NCBI RefSeq assembly: GCF_001006325.2
Contig: NZ_LBIA02000001.1
Span: 1,613,501-1,677,500, forward strand
DNA: 64,000 bases
From: Afipia massiliensis
GTDB taxonomy: Bacteria > Pseudomonadota > Alphaproteobacteria > Rhizobiales > Xanthobacteraceae
Direction: 5' to 3'
The position numbers and the translations under genes were made by a program. Each line of letters starts with the position of its first letter. Position 1 is the first letter of the stretch. A model generated the notes under the pieces. That model made no database searches and had not been told where the DNA came from. It was given only the letters and a program-made list of their open reading frames with translations. This document shows positions 11,075 through 19,892 of the stretch, piece by piece.

Positions 11075-11782
11075 ATGAAGCCCACCCATGTTGAGTCCCG
11101 CGACCGGCTGATCGTTGCGCTCGATCTTTCCAGCGTCGAGGCGGCAGAAGCGCTGATCGCGCGGCTTGGCGACAGCGTGACGTTCTACAAGATCGGCTAC
11201 CAGCTTGGTTATGCCGGCGGGCTTGCGCTGGTGCCGAAACTGGCGGAGCGCGGCAAGAAGGTGTTCGTCGATCTCAAGCTGCACGACATCGGCAACACGG
11301 TTGCCAAGGGTGTCGAGAGCATCGCCAAACTCGGCGCAACCTTTCTGACGGTGCATGCCTATCCGCAGACCATGAAGGCGGCGGCCGAGGCGCGCGGCTC
11401 GTCCCTGAAAATTCTCGCGGTCACGGTTCTCACGTCCTACGACGACGACGACCTGCACGCGGCAGGTTTTCGCTTCGGCGTCTCCGACCTGGTCGAGGCG
11501 CGCGCGCTGCAGGCGCAGGCGCTCGGCATCGACGGTCTGGTGTGTTCCGGCGAAGAGGCTGCGACCGTGCGCGGCATCGTCGGCGCGCAGATGGCGCTGG
11601 TGACGCCGGGCATCCGTCCCGCAGGCAGCGCGGTCGGTGACCAGAAGCGTATCATGACGCCGGGCCGCGCCATCGCGGCGGGCGCGGATTATCTTGTGGT
11701 CGGACGGCCGGTGGTGGAAGCCGCCGATCCGAAAGCGGCGGCGGAGGCCATCGTCGCCGAAATCGTTCAGGCTGGCGGCTGA
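11075..11782 (+). CDS. pyrF: Orotidine 5-prime-phosphate decarboxylase
   Basis: A 235-residue class I OMP decarboxylase making UMP, the last step of de novo pyrimidine synthesis. LIVALDLSS opens the barrel, the catalytic Lys/Asp motif is [11 protein letters not shown], and the phosphate-binding end is VTPGIRP with DYLVVGRPV. Length is normal. The gene sits between an FMN reductase (6 bp gap) and a small DUF1330 gene (about 20 bp gap), so the three are probably one transcript. Confidence 0.97.
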   Translation: MKPTHVESRDRLIVALDLSSVEAAEALIARLGDSVTFYKIGYQLGYAGGLALVPKLAERGKKVFVDLKLHDIGNTVAKGVESIAKLGATFLTVHAYPQTMKAAAEARGSSLKILAVTVLTSYDDDDLHAAGFRFGVSDLVEARALQAQALGIDGLVCSGEEAATVRGIVGAQMALVTPGIRPAGSAVGDQKRIMTPGRAIAAGADYLVVGRPVVEAADPKAAAEAIVAEIVQAGG

Positions 11783-11804
11783 AATCAAAAAAGGGAGAAC
11801 AACA

Positions 11805-12110
11805 ATGCCCAAGGGTTACTGGATCGCGCGCATCGACGTTCACGACCTCGAGGCCTATAAAAGGGATTACGTCGCGCACAACGGCGCGGTGTTCAAGAAG
11901 TACGGCGCGAAGTTTCTGGTGCGCGGCGGCATCCATGAAGCGCATGAAGGACCGGCGCGCTCGCGCAACGTCGTGATCGAGTTCAAGGACTATGAGACCG
12001 CGCTGGCCTGTTACCGCTCGCCGGAATATGCCGATCTGATCGCCAAACGCGCTCCGCATTCCAACGGCGAGATCGTCATCATCGAAGGCTATGACGGCCC
12101 GCAGCCGTAA
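11805..12110 (+). CDS. DUF1330 domain-containing protein
   Basis: A 101-residue ferredoxin-fold-like protein of the DUF1330 family: MPKGYWIARIDVHDLEAYK at the start, GAKFLVRGG in the middle and ENIA-like IVIIEGYDG at the end. AGGGAGAA precedes the ATG at 11805. The family is small, cytoplasmic and of unknown biochemical role. It is placed last in an FMN reductase-pyrF-DUF1330 series. A longer upstream reading of the same frame overlaps pyrF and is not believed. Confidence 0.85.
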   Translation: MPKGYWIARIDVHDLEAYKRDYVAHNGAVFKKYGAKFLVRGGIHEAHEGPARSRNVVIEFKDYETALACYRSPEYADLIAKRAPHSNGEIVIIEGYDGPQP

Positions 12111-12151
12111 GTGCAAATGTGATCCGTCTGAATTGATGGATGCTCTCTCCG

Positions 12152-12216
12152 GTCATTCCCGCGAAAGCGGGAATCCAGCAGCTCGGAACACTGGGTCCCC
12201 GCTTTCGCGGGGACGA
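12152..12216. repeat. Intergenic palindrome, cgGGGAC family (copy 1)
   Basis: GTCATTCCCGCGAAAGCGGG and the opposing GTCCCCGCTTTCGCGGGGAC each form hairpins and pair partly with one another. It separates DUF1330 from the convergent secreted phosphoesterase gene and could act as a bidirectional end signal. Confidence 0.7.
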
Positions 12217-12238
12217 GCGGAGATGAAAGCTAGGTAGC

Positions 12239-13231
12239 TTACTTCCCCATTCCGTTCTCGGGCACGATCAGCGGCACGAATCCGAACACGTGGCTGCTGT
12301 CGGGATCGACCAGCACGCGCACAGCGTGAACCAGCGTGTCGCCATAGACCATCAGCTTGTTGACGCCGGGTATCGGCTTGCCCTTACTGTTGCGCAGCGG
12401 CGCGATTGAAAAATAGTGCTCGTCGCCATGGATCAGCAGCACCGGCTTGCCGAAGCTTGTCGCGCCGGCCTCGATGGCGTCGAGCATTCTGGTAAAGCCG
12501 GACTGACGCGGCATCGCCCCGTTCGGGAATCGCGCTTCGTTGAACTCCGCCTGCATGAACAGCACCGCGGCCTTGGCGTTGTCGGCCTTGGCCTTGGCGA
12601 AGCTTGCATCGATCCAGGCGACGTTGGCCTTGTCGCGGGCGAAGAACTCCGTCACCGCTTCAGGGTCATGCGCCTCGAAGCCATTGTTGGAGCCCGGCAC
12701 ATTCGCCGTCAGGAACATCACGCCGTTTGTCGCGAAACGCGTGTTCTCCACGTAGGTTGAAAATTCCGGCATCAGCAGCGCCTGGCTCTCCACATCGAGC
12801 GGGGTCTTGCCCAGGGACTTCGTCGGTGTCGCGAAAAACATCTCGCGCAGCTTCATAAGCCGCTCGCGCGGATTGTAGCCGCCGGCTGCCGTGCGATGGC
12901 AGTCGATCCATTCGTTGTCGCCGATGGTGTAGACCACCGCGCCTTCGAAGGTCTGGATCTGATCGTAGGATGTTTTCAGAACCTCGTCGCTGCACGGCAG
13001 CGCCCCGGACTTGATGTCGCCCACGTGCAGGGTGAAGGCGGGCTTCAGCGCGTTGACCGCCGCGATCAGCCGGTCGAACTTCGTGGTGTCGTCCGGCAGA
13101 TTGTAGGGCATGTCGCCGAGTGCCACGAACGAGAACGCGTTGTCGCCGCCGATCCGCTCCGCCGCCGACGCAGGCATCAACGAGGTTGCGATCGTGAGCA
13201 TCGCGGCGGTGACGGCAGGGAGCAGGCGCAT
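12239..13231 (-). CDS. Secreted metallophosphoesterase-like protein
   Basis: A 330-residue protein with a signal peptide (MRLLPAVTAAMLTIATSLMPASA). Calcineurin-like metal-binding motifs occur in order: FVALGDMPYN, LHVGDIKSG, YTIGDNEW (replacing the usual GNHD) and LIHGDEHYF near the C-terminus. This suggests a periplasmic phosphoesterase-fold enzyme; whether it retains activity with GDNE in place of GNHD is open. An in-frame GGA lies before the ATG. It is a single minus-strand gene, divergent from dapB. Confidence 0.75.
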   Translation of the reverse strand: MRLLPAVTAAMLTIATSLMPASAAERIGGDNAFSFVALGDMPYNLPDDTTKFDRLIAAVNALKPAFTLHVGDIKSGALPCSDEVLKTSYDQIQTFEGAVVYTIGDNEWIDCHRTAAGGYNPRERLMKLREMFFATPTKSLGKTPLDVESQALLMPEFSTYVENTRFATNGVMFLTANVPGSNNGFEAHDPEAVTEFFARDKANVAWIDASFAKAKADNAKAAVLFMQAEFNEARFPNGAMPRQSGFTRMLDAIEAGATSFGKPVLLIHGDEHYFSIAPLRNSKGKPIPGVNKLMVYGDTLVHAVRVLVDPDSSHVFGFVPLIVPENGMGK

Positions 13232-13409
13232 GGGTGGTTTCCTTCGGGGTGTCCCTCAATAGGTCCGTCGCGTGACCCTTGCATGACTCCCGGCAGGGCT
13301 GTCCAGCCGCGCAAGGCAGGCGGCTGCGCCGGGAGGCTGCGGTTGCCGCCGTGCCCCCGCGCCGCTATACCGCCAAAGTAGTTTCTGAAACGGGTTTTGA
13401 GGGCTGGAA

Positions 13410-14225
13410 ATGGCCGATATGCGCCTGATCGTTGCTGGAGCCGGGGGCCGGATGGGCCGGACCCTGATCCGCGCCATTGCCGAGACGGAGGGCGTCACGC
13501 TCGCCGGCGCGCTGGAAGCGCCGGGCTCTGAGTTGCTGGGCCAGGATGCCGGCGTGCTCGCCGGGCTTCCCGCCAACGGCGTCGAACTTTCCGGCGACCT
13601 CTGGACCCTGTCGAAAAACGCCGACGGCATTCTCGACTTCACCGTGCCCGCCGCGACCATCGCCAATGTCGCCATTGCCGCCCAGCGCGGCATCGTCCAC
13701 GTCATCGGCACCACCGGCCTGTCGGCGTCGGACAACGCGGTCATCAAGAGCGTGACCTCGCAGGCCATCGTCGTGCAGTCCGGTAACATGAGCCTCGGCG
13801 TCAATCTCTTGGCCGCACTGGTGAAGCAGGTATCGAAGTCGCTCGATGAGGATTTCGACATCGAGATTCTCGAAATGCACCACAGGCAGAAGATCGACGC
13901 GCCGTCGGGCACCGCTTACCTGCTCGGGCAGGCGGCGGCGGACGGACGCGGCATCGATCTCGCGCAGCGCTCGGTGCGCTCGCGCGATGGATATACCGGC
14001 GCGCGCAATCCGGGCGACATTGGTTTCGCGACACTGCGCGGCGGCACCGCCACCGGCGATCATACCGTGATCTTCGCAGGTCCCTATGAACGCATCGAGC
14101 TTGCGCACAAGTCGGAGGATCGCATGATCTTCGCGCGCGGCGCGCTGAAGGCGGCGATGTGGGCGCAGGGCAAGAAGCCCGGACATTATTCGATGACCGA
14201 CGTGCTCGGTCTCAGCAGCAGCTAG
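13410..14225 (+). CDS. dapB: 4-hydroxy-tetrahydrodipicolinate reductase
   Basis: A 271-residue enzyme of lysine and diaminopimelate synthesis reducing HTPA to tetrahydrodipicolinate with NAD(P)H. The Rossmann motif is [11 protein letters not shown] (about 8-18); [17 protein letters not shown] and the substrate-binding [15 protein letters not shown] (catalytic His and Lys) are all present. The C-terminus has [22 protein letters not shown]. Length is usual. AGGGCTGGAA stands upstream of the ATG. It is followed by a palindromic repeat and then gpmA. Confidence 0.97.
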   Translation: MADMRLIVAGAGGRMGRTLIRAIAETEGVTLAGALEAPGSELLGQDAGVLAGLPANGVELSGDLWTLSKNADGILDFTVPAATIANVAIAAQRGIVHVIGTTGLSASDNAVIKSVTSQAIVVQSGNMSLGVNLLAALVKQVSKSLDEDFDIEILEMHHRQKIDAPSGTAYLLGQAAADGRGIDLAQRSVRSRDGYTGARNPGDIGFATLRGGTATGDHTVIFAGPYERIELAHKSEDRMIFARGALKAAMWAQGKKPGHYSMTDVLGLSSS

Positions 14226-14239
14226 GAAAATCGGATCAC

Positions 14240-14322
14240 CGTCATTGCGAGCGCAGCGAAGCAATCCAGAAACGACAAGGCCAAGACTGGATTGCTTCGT
14301 CGCTTTGCTCCTCGCAATGACG
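14240..14322. repeat. Intergenic palindrome, TCATTGCGAG family (copy 3)
   Basis: Outer arms CGTCATTGCGAG / CTCGCAATGACG, inner arms GAAGCAATCCAG / CTGGATTGCTTC. It is inserted between dapB and gpmA, which are on the same strand. Confidence 0.9.
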
Positions 14323-14366
14323 ACTGACTGTTACGGCGTCACTACTTCAACAACCGGAATCAAAGA

Positions 14367-14987
14367 ATGAGCGACCGTCTTCTCGTCCTCGTGCGTCACG
14401 GCCAGAGCGAATGGAATCTGAAGAATCTTTTCACCGGCTGGAAGGACCCCGGCCTGACCGAACTCGGCGTCAAGGAAGCCGTCGCCGCTGGCCGCAAGCT
14501 GAAGGAACAGGGGCTGACGTTCGACGTCGCCTTCACCTCGGTGCTGACGCGCGCGCAGCACACGCTTGATCTCGCGCTTGAGGAAATGGGTCAGACCGGA
14601 ATTCCGATCACGCGTCATCTTGCGCTGAACGAGCGCGATTACGGCGATCTGTCTGGCCTCAACAAGGATGACGCCCGCGCCAAGTGGGGCGAGGAGCAGG
14701 TGCTGATCTGGCGGAGGTCTTACGATGTGCCGCCTCCGGGTGGCGAAAGCCTCAAGGACACGCTGGCGCGCACGCTTCCCTACTATGTGCAGGAAATCCT
14801 GCCGTCGGTGCTGCGCGGCCAGCGCACGCTGGTGGCGGCGCACGGCAATTCGCTCCGTGCGCTGATCATGGTGCTGGAGAAGCTGACGCCGGATCAGATC
14901 CTGAAGCGCGAGCTCGGCACCGGCGCGCCGGTGGTCTACCGGCTCAACGCGGATGCCACGGTGGCGTCGGTCGTCGATCTGGCGTGA
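14367..14987 (+). CDS. gpmA: 2,3-bisphosphoglycerate-dependent phosphoglycerate mutase
   Basis: A 206-residue histidine phosphatase superfamily enzyme of glycolysis interconverting 3- and 2-phosphoglycerate. The phosphohistidine motif [10 protein letters not shown] (His11), [13 protein letters not shown], the ERDYGDL acid segment and the second His in [11 protein letters not shown] are present. It is shorter than the 250-aa enterobacterial enzyme because the middle insertion is missing, as usual in rhizobia. The ATG follows a weak GGAATC. Confidence 0.95.
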   Translation: MSDRLLVLVRHGQSEWNLKNLFTGWKDPGLTELGVKEAVAAGRKLKEQGLTFDVAFTSVLTRAQHTLDLALEEMGQTGIPITRHLALNERDYGDLSGLNKDDARAKWGEEQVLIWRRSYDVPPPGGESLKDTLARTLPYYVQEILPSVLRGQRTLVAAHGNSLRALIMVLEKLTPDQILKRELGTGAPVVYRLNADATVASVVDLA

Positions 14988-14994
14988 TTCTTTC

Positions 14995-15056
14995 TTCACC
15001 CTCCCCTTGAGGGGGGAGGGTCGGCGCGAACAAAGTGAGCGACGGGGTGGGTGAAG
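14995..15056. repeat. Hairpin-forming repeat CTTCACCC...GGGTGAAG
   Basis: Outer arms TTCACC / GGTGAA and an internal CCTCCCCTT / AGGGGGGAGG hairpin just after gpmA. It resembles the CTCTCCCC-type repeat at 10277 and may serve as a gene-end hairpin. Confidence 0.6.
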
Positions 15057-15088
15057 ATCGCGGGTGAATTGTTCACCCCATATTCGAT

Positions 15089-15222
15089 GTCGTCCCCGCG
15101 AAGGCGGGGACCCATACTCCCTAGGCCATCGTTAAATCGCGATGGTCGAAAGCGACGACTTCAAGCATCGCGATCCAAGGTAAATTTTGGTGGTTATGGG
15201 TCCCCGCCTTCGCGGGGACGAC
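15089..15222. repeat. Intergenic palindrome, cgGGGAC family (copy 2)
   Basis: Arms GTCGTCCCCGCGAAGGCGGG and CCCGCCTTCGCGGGGACGAC bracket a central region holding a smaller dyad (ATCGCGATGG...). It fills the gap between gpmA and the convergent ada-like gene. Confidence 0.8.
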
Positions 15223-15230
15223 GAAGCATA

Positions 15231-16151
15231 TCATTGCCCCGCCGCCTGTCCGCTTTCCCAGCCGAGCATCGCGCGCTTGCGCGTGATGCCCCAGTGATAG
15301 CCGGTGAGCGCGCCGCTTTTGCCGATGACGCGATGGCACGGCACCACGAACGAGACCGGATTCCGGCCGACGGCGGCGCCGACGGCGCGTGATGCCTTCG
15401 GCGAGGAAATCTTGCACGCGACATCCCCGTACGTTGTGGCGCGGCCCATCGGAATCTTGAGCAGCGTTTCCCAGACCCGCACCTCGAAGTCGGTGCCGAT
15501 CAGCACCACGCGCAGCGGCTGGTCCGCACGCCACTGCGAGGAATCGAAAATCCGTTTCGCGAACGGCGCGGTCTCGGCAAATGATTCGATATAGGTCGCA
15601 AGCGGCCAGCGTCGCTGCATGTCGGCCAGCGCCGGCATTTCCTCGCCCTCATCGGCGAACGCCAGACCGGCAAGGCCGCGCTCGCTGGCGATGACGATCG
15701 CCATCCCGAATGGCGAGGGGTGGAAGCCGTAACGCAGCGTCATGCCCTCGCCGCCCTTTTTCCATTCGCCCGGCGACATCGCCTCGTGGGTCACGAACAG
15801 ATCATGCAGCCGTCCCGGGCCGGAGAGGCCGGAGTCATACGCCGCATCGAGCACGCTGGCGGAATCGCGCAGCAGGCGTTTGGCATGGTCGAGGGTCAGC
15901 GCCTGCATGAAGTCCTTCGGCGTCAGCCCGGCCCAGCGTCGGAACAGATGATGCAACTCGTCGGGCGTCAGATGCGCGGCGTCCGCCATCGCCTCGATGG
16001 TCGGCTGCGTGCGCCACTGCTCGGAAATGAATCCGATGGCGCGGCGCACCGAATCGTAGTCGCGCAACGCCGCGCCCTGCTTGGACGGTTTTGCGAGCCG
16101 CAGATCGGGGAGCATGGATTTCATCGCAGGCATTTTGGCGGTAGTCATCAT
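15231..16151 (-). CDS. AraC-type regulator fused to methylated-DNA--cysteine methyltransferase (Ada-like)
   Basis: About 306 residues. An AraC-type helix-turn-helix region (roughly 40-130: TIEAMADAAHLTPDELHHLFRRW, LLRDSASVLDAAYDSGLSG) precedes an O6-methylguanine-DNA methyltransferase domain with GRATTYGDVA, AVGRNPVSFVVPCHRVIG (acceptor Cys) and ALTGYHWG. The N-terminal zinc/phosphotriester domain of E. coli Ada is absent, so this protein can repair bases but lacks the classic methylation switch. The start is set at 16151; the frame is open further upstream but that part reads into a paired-hairpin repeat. Confidence 0.88.
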   Translation of the reverse strand: MMTTAKMPAMKSMLPDLRLAKPSKQGAALRDYDSVRRAIGFISEQWRTQPTIEAMADAAHLTPDELHHLFRRWAGLTPKDFMQALTLDHAKRLLRDSASVLDAAYDSGLSGPGRLHDLFVTHEAMSPGEWKKGGEGMTLRYGFHPSPFGMAIVIASERGLAGLAFADEGEEMPALADMQRRWPLATYIESFAETAPFAKRIFDSSQWRADQPLRVVLIGTDFEVRVWETLLKIPMGRATTYGDVACKISSPKASRAVGAAVGRNPVSFVVPCHRVIGKSGALTGYHWGITRKRAMLGWESGQAAGQ

Positions 16152-16182
16152 GGCGGCGTCCGTTATGCGGTGTCCATCATGG

Positions 16183-16346
16183 TCTAGTGTCCTGAATCCG
16201 AAGTTCGCCTCATTCTGCAGCACGCTCCATAGCGAACTTCGGATTCAAAAGGACACTAGAAATTATGGTTCTCGTGTGGTTTTGATTCGCAAGTCCGCAA
16301 ATGGACGTGCTGGGAAAATATTGCGGACTTGCGAACCACCACACGA
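16183..16346. repeat. Paired-hairpin element A
   Basis: Two adjacent hairpins of 78 nt (16183-16260) and 77 nt (16270-16346) joined by AATTATGGT. Hairpin 1: TCTAGTGTCCT + GAATCCGAAGTTCGC arms, 23-nt loop, an unpaired AAA on the 3-prime arm between outer and inner stem. Hairpin 2: TCTCGTGTGGT + TTCGCAAGTCCGCAA arms with the bulge (TTT) on the 5-prime arm. Both bulges therefore face the linker. It is homologous to element B in reverse orientation. Confidence 0.85.
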
Positions 16347-16388
16347 GATGTAGGCCAGCTAGTGCTGGCGCAACCACCCGTTTCCGGA

Positions 16389-16913
16389 TCAGGTCACCGG
16401 ATTGTAGGTCGGTCCGCGTTTGGCGGCCTGGAGCGCCTCCCGTAACGCTATGGAAAAGCTGGCTTTTTCCTCCGGCCCGAGAAAGCTGCCGATGGAGAGG
16501 CGGCGGCCTCGGGAGACCAGATAGAGCTTCTCGATGCCGAACTCGGCGTGGGCCTTCTGCTCGAGCCGGACCCACAGCGGATTGAGCGTCCATTCGACGA
16601 CATGGCCGCGATGGCTGACGCGGCGGACGCGAACTTCATACGGCGTGACGAGAATGTCCTCGGTGGCGGCGGCGCGGCGGAAGTTCACCTTGAACGCCCA
16701 GTAGACGATCAGGGCGTTGAGCGCGAAAAAAGCGAACACCGGCCACGCGCCCATCATCAGGAACATGACGCCCGCCGCGAAACTGACCATGGTGACAAAT
16801 GCCATCAGCGCGATAAACCCGCTCCGGCTGAGCGAGCGATGCGGCGTCAGCCGCGCGCAGAACAGCGGCGTGTCCGCGATGGGTTGAGGATCGAACTCGT
16901 TGCGCTCATCCAT
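16389..16913 (-). CDS. DUF2244 domain-containing membrane protein
   Basis: A 174-residue protein of the DUF2244 family, common in alphaproteobacteria. Two hydrophobic segments in the first third (FIALMAFVTMVSFAAGVMFLM and ALNALIVYWAF) predict a membrane hairpin, followed by a cytoplasmic beta-rich part (VTPYEVRVRRVSHRG, FLGPEEKASF). The function is unknown. It is divergent from nth, with about 80 bp between starts, a neighbour pair often kept in rhizobia. Confidence 0.82.
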   Translation of the reverse strand: MDERNEFDPQPIADTPLFCARLTPHRSLSRSGFIALMAFVTMVSFAAGVMFLMMGAWPVFAFFALNALIVYWAFKVNFRRAAATEDILVTPYEVRVRRVSHRGHVVEWTLNPLWVRLEQKAHAEFGIEKLYLVSRGRRLSIGSFLGPEEKASFSIALREALQAAKRGPTYNPVT

Positions 16914-16935
16914 GAGATTACTCTAGCGCATTTCG

Positions 16936-16982
16936 GGCATGATCGCTTCCGAAAACCGGTTTCCTCGTTTCAGGATCATGCC
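16936..16982. repeat. Rhizobial GGCATGATC palindromic element
   Basis: GGCATGATC / GGATCATGCC flank GAAAACCGGTTTCC, the typical core of short intergenic elements in Bradyrhizobium-like genomes. It covers the region just upstream of nth. A partial relative (CCGAACCGGTTTTCGGATC) is at 30273-30291. Confidence 0.75.
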
Positions 16983-16994
16983 TATACCGGGATC

Positions 16995-17741
16995 ATGGCG
17001 AAAAAGGCGATCACGTCCCGTTCGAAATCCCAGCCGAAGGCGCGTGCGGCTGTGCCGGTGAAGCGGACTCCCAAACCAGCGAAGCCGAAATCAATAAACT
17101 ACAAGCCCTGGACCCATGCCGAAGTGGTCGAGGTCTTCAGCCGCTTTCGTGCGGCCAATCCCGAGCCGAAGGGCGAGCTGGAGCATCTCAATCCCTACAC
17201 GCTTCTTGTGGCGGTCGCGCTGTCGGCGCAGGCGACCGACGTCGGCGTCAACAAGGCGACGCGTCATCTGTTTCCGGTCGCCGATACGCCCGAGAAAATG
17301 GTAGCGCTCGGCGAGGAGCGGGTGCGCGATTATATCAAGACCATCGGTCTTTATCGCACCAAGGCCAGGAATGTCATCGCGCTGTCGGAGCAGCTGATCG
17401 CGTTGCACGGGAGCGACGTGCCGCGCAGCCGCGAGGCGCTGGAAGCGTTGCCGGGCGTCGGCCGCAAGACCGCCAACGTGGTGCTCAACATCGCATTCGG
17501 CGAGTCGACGATTGCGGTGGACACCCATCTGTTTCGCGTCGGCAATCGCACGGGGCTCGCGCCCGGCAAGACGCCGCTCGCGGTCGAGCTGGGCTTGCTC
17601 AAGATCGTGCCGCCGGAGTTCGGGCGTCACGCGCATCACTGGCTGATCTTGCACGGGCGCTATACGTGCATCGCGCGCAAGCCGCGCTGCGAGGTGTGCC
17701 TGATCAACGATCTGTGCCGGTGGCCGGAGAAGACGGTGTAG
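16995..17741 (+). CDS. nth: Endonuclease III
   Basis: A 248-residue DNA glycosylase/AP lyase for oxidised pyrimidines. After a basic Lys/Pro-rich N-terminal tail (about 1-35), the HhH-GPD core shows ALSAQATDVGVNKAT, the helix-hairpin-helix LPGVGRKTANVVLN with the catalytic Lys, and the catalytic Asp in VDTHLFRVGNR. The C-terminal iron-sulfur motif C-x6-C-x2-C-x5-C is intact (CIARKPRCEVCLINDLC). The start at 16995 is chosen as the first ATG giving a normal length; the same frame is open far upstream but overlaps the opposite-strand DUF2244 gene. Confidence 0.95.
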   Translation: MAKKAITSRSKSQPKARAAVPVKRTPKPAKPKSINYKPWTHAEVVEVFSRFRAANPEPKGELEHLNPYTLLVAVALSAQATDVGVNKATRHLFPVADTPEKMVALGEERVRDYIKTIGLYRTKARNVIALSEQLIALHGSDVPRSREALEALPGVGRKTANVVLNIAFGESTIAVDTHLFRVGNRTGLAPGKTPLAVELGLLKIVPPEFGRHAHHWLILHGRYTCIARKPRCEVCLINDLCRWPEKTV

Positions 17742-17753
17742 ACCTCATCTATC

Positions 17754-17835
17754 CGTCATTGCGAGGAGCGCAGCGACGAAGCAATCCAGCCCTTCCCGGG
17801 TAGCTCTGGATTGCTTCGCTTCGCTCGCAATGACG
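17754..17835. repeat. Intergenic palindrome, TCATTGCGAG family (copy 4)
   Basis: CGTCATTGCGAGGAGCG ... CGCTTCGCTCGCAATGACG with inner GCAATCCAG / CTGGATTGC. It separates convergent nth and the CysZ-like gene. Confidence 0.9.
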
Positions 17836-17862
17836 ATGAACCCCGAGAAAACTGGGGGATAT

Positions 17863-18615
17863 TTAAGCCGTCGGCACGCTCGTTCGTCGCACCGGCTCGA
17901 TCAGTTCGGGCCGCGGGCCCGACAGCCGCTTGTGCATGTGGACCATGAAGGCCATGCCGAACAGCGGTGTTGCCAGATTGACGATCGGGATCGATACGAA
18001 CGCGGCGATGAACAGTCCCGCCGCAAACACGGTGGCGCTGTTTTGTTTACGCATGATCTTGGCTTCCTCCGGCGTGCGGAAGCGCATCGCGGCGAGTTCG
18101 AAATACTCGCGGCCAAGCAGCCATGCAGTGGCAATGAAGAACACGATGAAGCCCGCGCCCGCGATCAGGACGAACGGCAGCGCGATCAGATAAACCAGAA
18201 TCGTCAGCAGCGCGGTCTTTGAGCCTTCAGTGATGGCGCGTCCGACCGGCAGCGCCGTGCCCGGCCGCTCGGCCGGATAATGCTGGCGCTCGACGATGTC
18301 GGCGACGTCGTCGACGAACACGCTGGCGACCAGCGAGGTGATCGCAGGCATCAGGAACACCGCGCCGACGACAATGCCGAGCCCGGCGGCGATCGAGACG
18401 ATCCACGCGAGGATGTTGATCAGCATGTGATAGTCGGAGCCGACCATGGTTTCCGCCCAGACCTCTCCCGATCCGGCGAGCCAGCTCAGCAGCCGCTGCA
18501 GCGCCACTGCAGCCGCGACGATCATCACCAATGCCAAGCCGACCGACTTCCACAGGATGGAGCGCATCGGCGGCGACAGGATCTGGGACAACGCCTTGAG
18601 TGCGGCGTCAAGCAT
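17863..18615 (-). CDS. EI24/CysZ-family membrane protein
   Basis: A 250-residue integral membrane protein with four or more hydrophobic segments (SVGLALVMIVAAAVALQ, ILAWIVSIAAGLGIVVGAVFLMPAITSLVASVFVDD, TILVYLIALPFVLIAGAGFIVFFIATAWLLGREY, VFAAGLFIAAFVSIPIVNLATPLFGMAFMVHM). The pattern GREYFELAAMR and the final NLATPLFGMAFMVH are typical of the EI24 domain shared with the sulfate permease CysZ. Transport of sulfate is a family-level guess. The start at 18615 has GGAGG 7 nt upstream. Confidence 0.82.
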   Translation of the reverse strand: MLDAALKALSQILSPPMRSILWKSVGLALVMIVAAAVALQRLLSWLAGSGEVWAETMVGSDYHMLINILAWIVSIAAGLGIVVGAVFLMPAITSLVASVFVDDVADIVERQHYPAERPGTALPVGRAITEGSKTALLTILVYLIALPFVLIAGAGFIVFFIATAWLLGREYFELAAMRFRTPEEAKIMRKQNSATVFAAGLFIAAFVSIPIVNLATPLFGMAFMVHMHKRLSGPRPELIEPVRRTSVPTA

Positions 18616-18690
18616 GGGCCTTCCTCCAAAAAACTCCAAAAAACCTAGCGAGAGTTAGATATGAAGAAGGTGTTCGGCAAGTGGCGACCG

Positions 18691-18773
18691 CGTCATTGCG
18701 AGCGAAGCGAAGCAATCCACTCTTGGGCAGCAAGAACTGGATTGCTTCGTCGCAAGTGCTCCTCGCAATGACG
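18691..18773. repeat. Intergenic palindrome, TCATTGCGAG family (copy 5)
   Basis: CGTCATTGCGAGCGAAGCG ... CTCCTCGCAATGACG, inner AGCAATCCA / TGGATTGCT. It lies between two minus-strand genes. Confidence 0.9.
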
Positions 18774-18814
18774 ACGGGCGGCTTTACCCGCTTCGTTCGA
18801 GATCGGACTCTCGA

Positions 18815-19699
18815 TCAGGCCGCGAGGTCACGCGCCTTCCGGCGCCCCTGCGAAGCCTCCTCAAACGGCGCAACAGGCGCGAGCGGCGCTTCTGGCGTTT
18901 CGAAGATTCCCTCTGGAAAGGGATCAGCTTCGTCCGTCACCTCCGGGGACGGCTTTGTCGTGTCGGCCCAGTGCAGCGCCGTGTAGTCGAAGCCGCGGAC
19001 GATGGTCGGCTTGACGATCTCGAAGTAGGGCGAGATGTCGAAGTCGCGCGGCATGTAGAGCGAGGAATCGCGGATGTGCAGGATTTCACGTCGCGCCTGG
19101 CGGCTCGCGGCCTGCGTGATCTTGGGCAGGATTGGATAGCGCACCGCGCCGAAGGCCTGCGCGATCAGCGCCGAGCAGATGATCTTGGTCGGATCGCCCG
19201 ACCCCAGCGAGATCATGCGCCGCCGCCAGCGCTGCGGGACCGGCAGCGGGATGAGGTAGCGCATCAGGTCGAGAATATTCTTGGTGTCGTAGCCGAAGCC
19301 GATGCGGTTGATCGCATAACGGCACACCGTGGTGCGGTCCTCGTAGGACAATCCGACCGGGCGGCACAAACGAGTGTGATAGGGATAATATTTCGAGAGC
19401 GGCGCGGAGGTGACGCCTTCGCCGATATTGGCCTCGATCAGCACATGCGGCTCGCCATCGGGCTCGGTCGCGCCGTCGATCGGACCGACATAAAGCGCGG
19501 CATGAGACCACGTCGACTGCGTGAGATACTTGATGATGCCGGAGACGCGGTTGTTGCCTTCGACCAGCAGCACGTCGCCGGGCTCGACCAGTCCGCGCAG
19601 CCGCTCCGGATCGCTCGGCGTAAAGGGTTCATAGCCCGGAACCTCCTTCTGAAGGTATCCGGCGATGATCTTGCCGACGGTATCGAGCACGAAGCCCAT
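18815..19699 (-). CDS. YiiX/YebB-like NlpC/P60 cysteine hydrolase
   Basis: A 294-residue permuted papain-like (NlpC/P60 superfamily) protein. GDVLLVEGNNRVSGIIKYLTQ leads to the catalytic His in STWSHAALYVG; the presumed catalytic Cys is in PTKIICSALIAQAFG. The C-terminal 50 residues are Pro/Glu-rich and probably disordered. It has no signal peptide, so a cytoplasmic amidase or peptidase acting on lipids or cell-wall precursors is possible; the substrate is unknown. The start at 19699 is preceded by GGAGAGGA; an upstream extension of 24 residues is less likely. Confidence 0.8.
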   Translation of the reverse strand: MGFVLDTVGKIIAGYLQKEVPGYEPFTPSDPERLRGLVEPGDVLLVEGNNRVSGIIKYLTQSTWSHAALYVGPIDGATEPDGEPHVLIEANIGEGVTSAPLSKYYPYHTRLCRPVGLSYEDRTTVCRYAINRIGFGYDTKNILDLMRYLIPLPVPQRWRRRMISLGSGDPTKIICSALIAQAFGAVRYPILPKITQAASRQARREILHIRDSSLYMPRDFDISPYFEIVKPTIVRGFDYTALHWADTTKPSPEVTDEADPFPEGIFETPEAPLAPVAPFEEASQGRRKARDLAA

Positions 19700-19892
19700 G
19701 GTCCTCTCCCCAGGTCGCGGCACGTTCTGGCCGCTTTTGTCTTCCCTTATTGTTGTCGGAAGCGATTTCAATTTAGTTCATGCACAGAGCGGCGGAATAA
19801 TCAAACATTCACCATGACCGTTGCCGCAAGGCTTCTGATGCGGCAAGTTCGCATGAAGTTCCCATTTTTGGTCGAATTTCGGAAACCATGAC

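Noticed and set aside
16548-16994. Upstream extension of nth
   Set aside because: Antisense to the DUF2244 gene; endonuclease III length and N-terminus fit the ATG at 16995.
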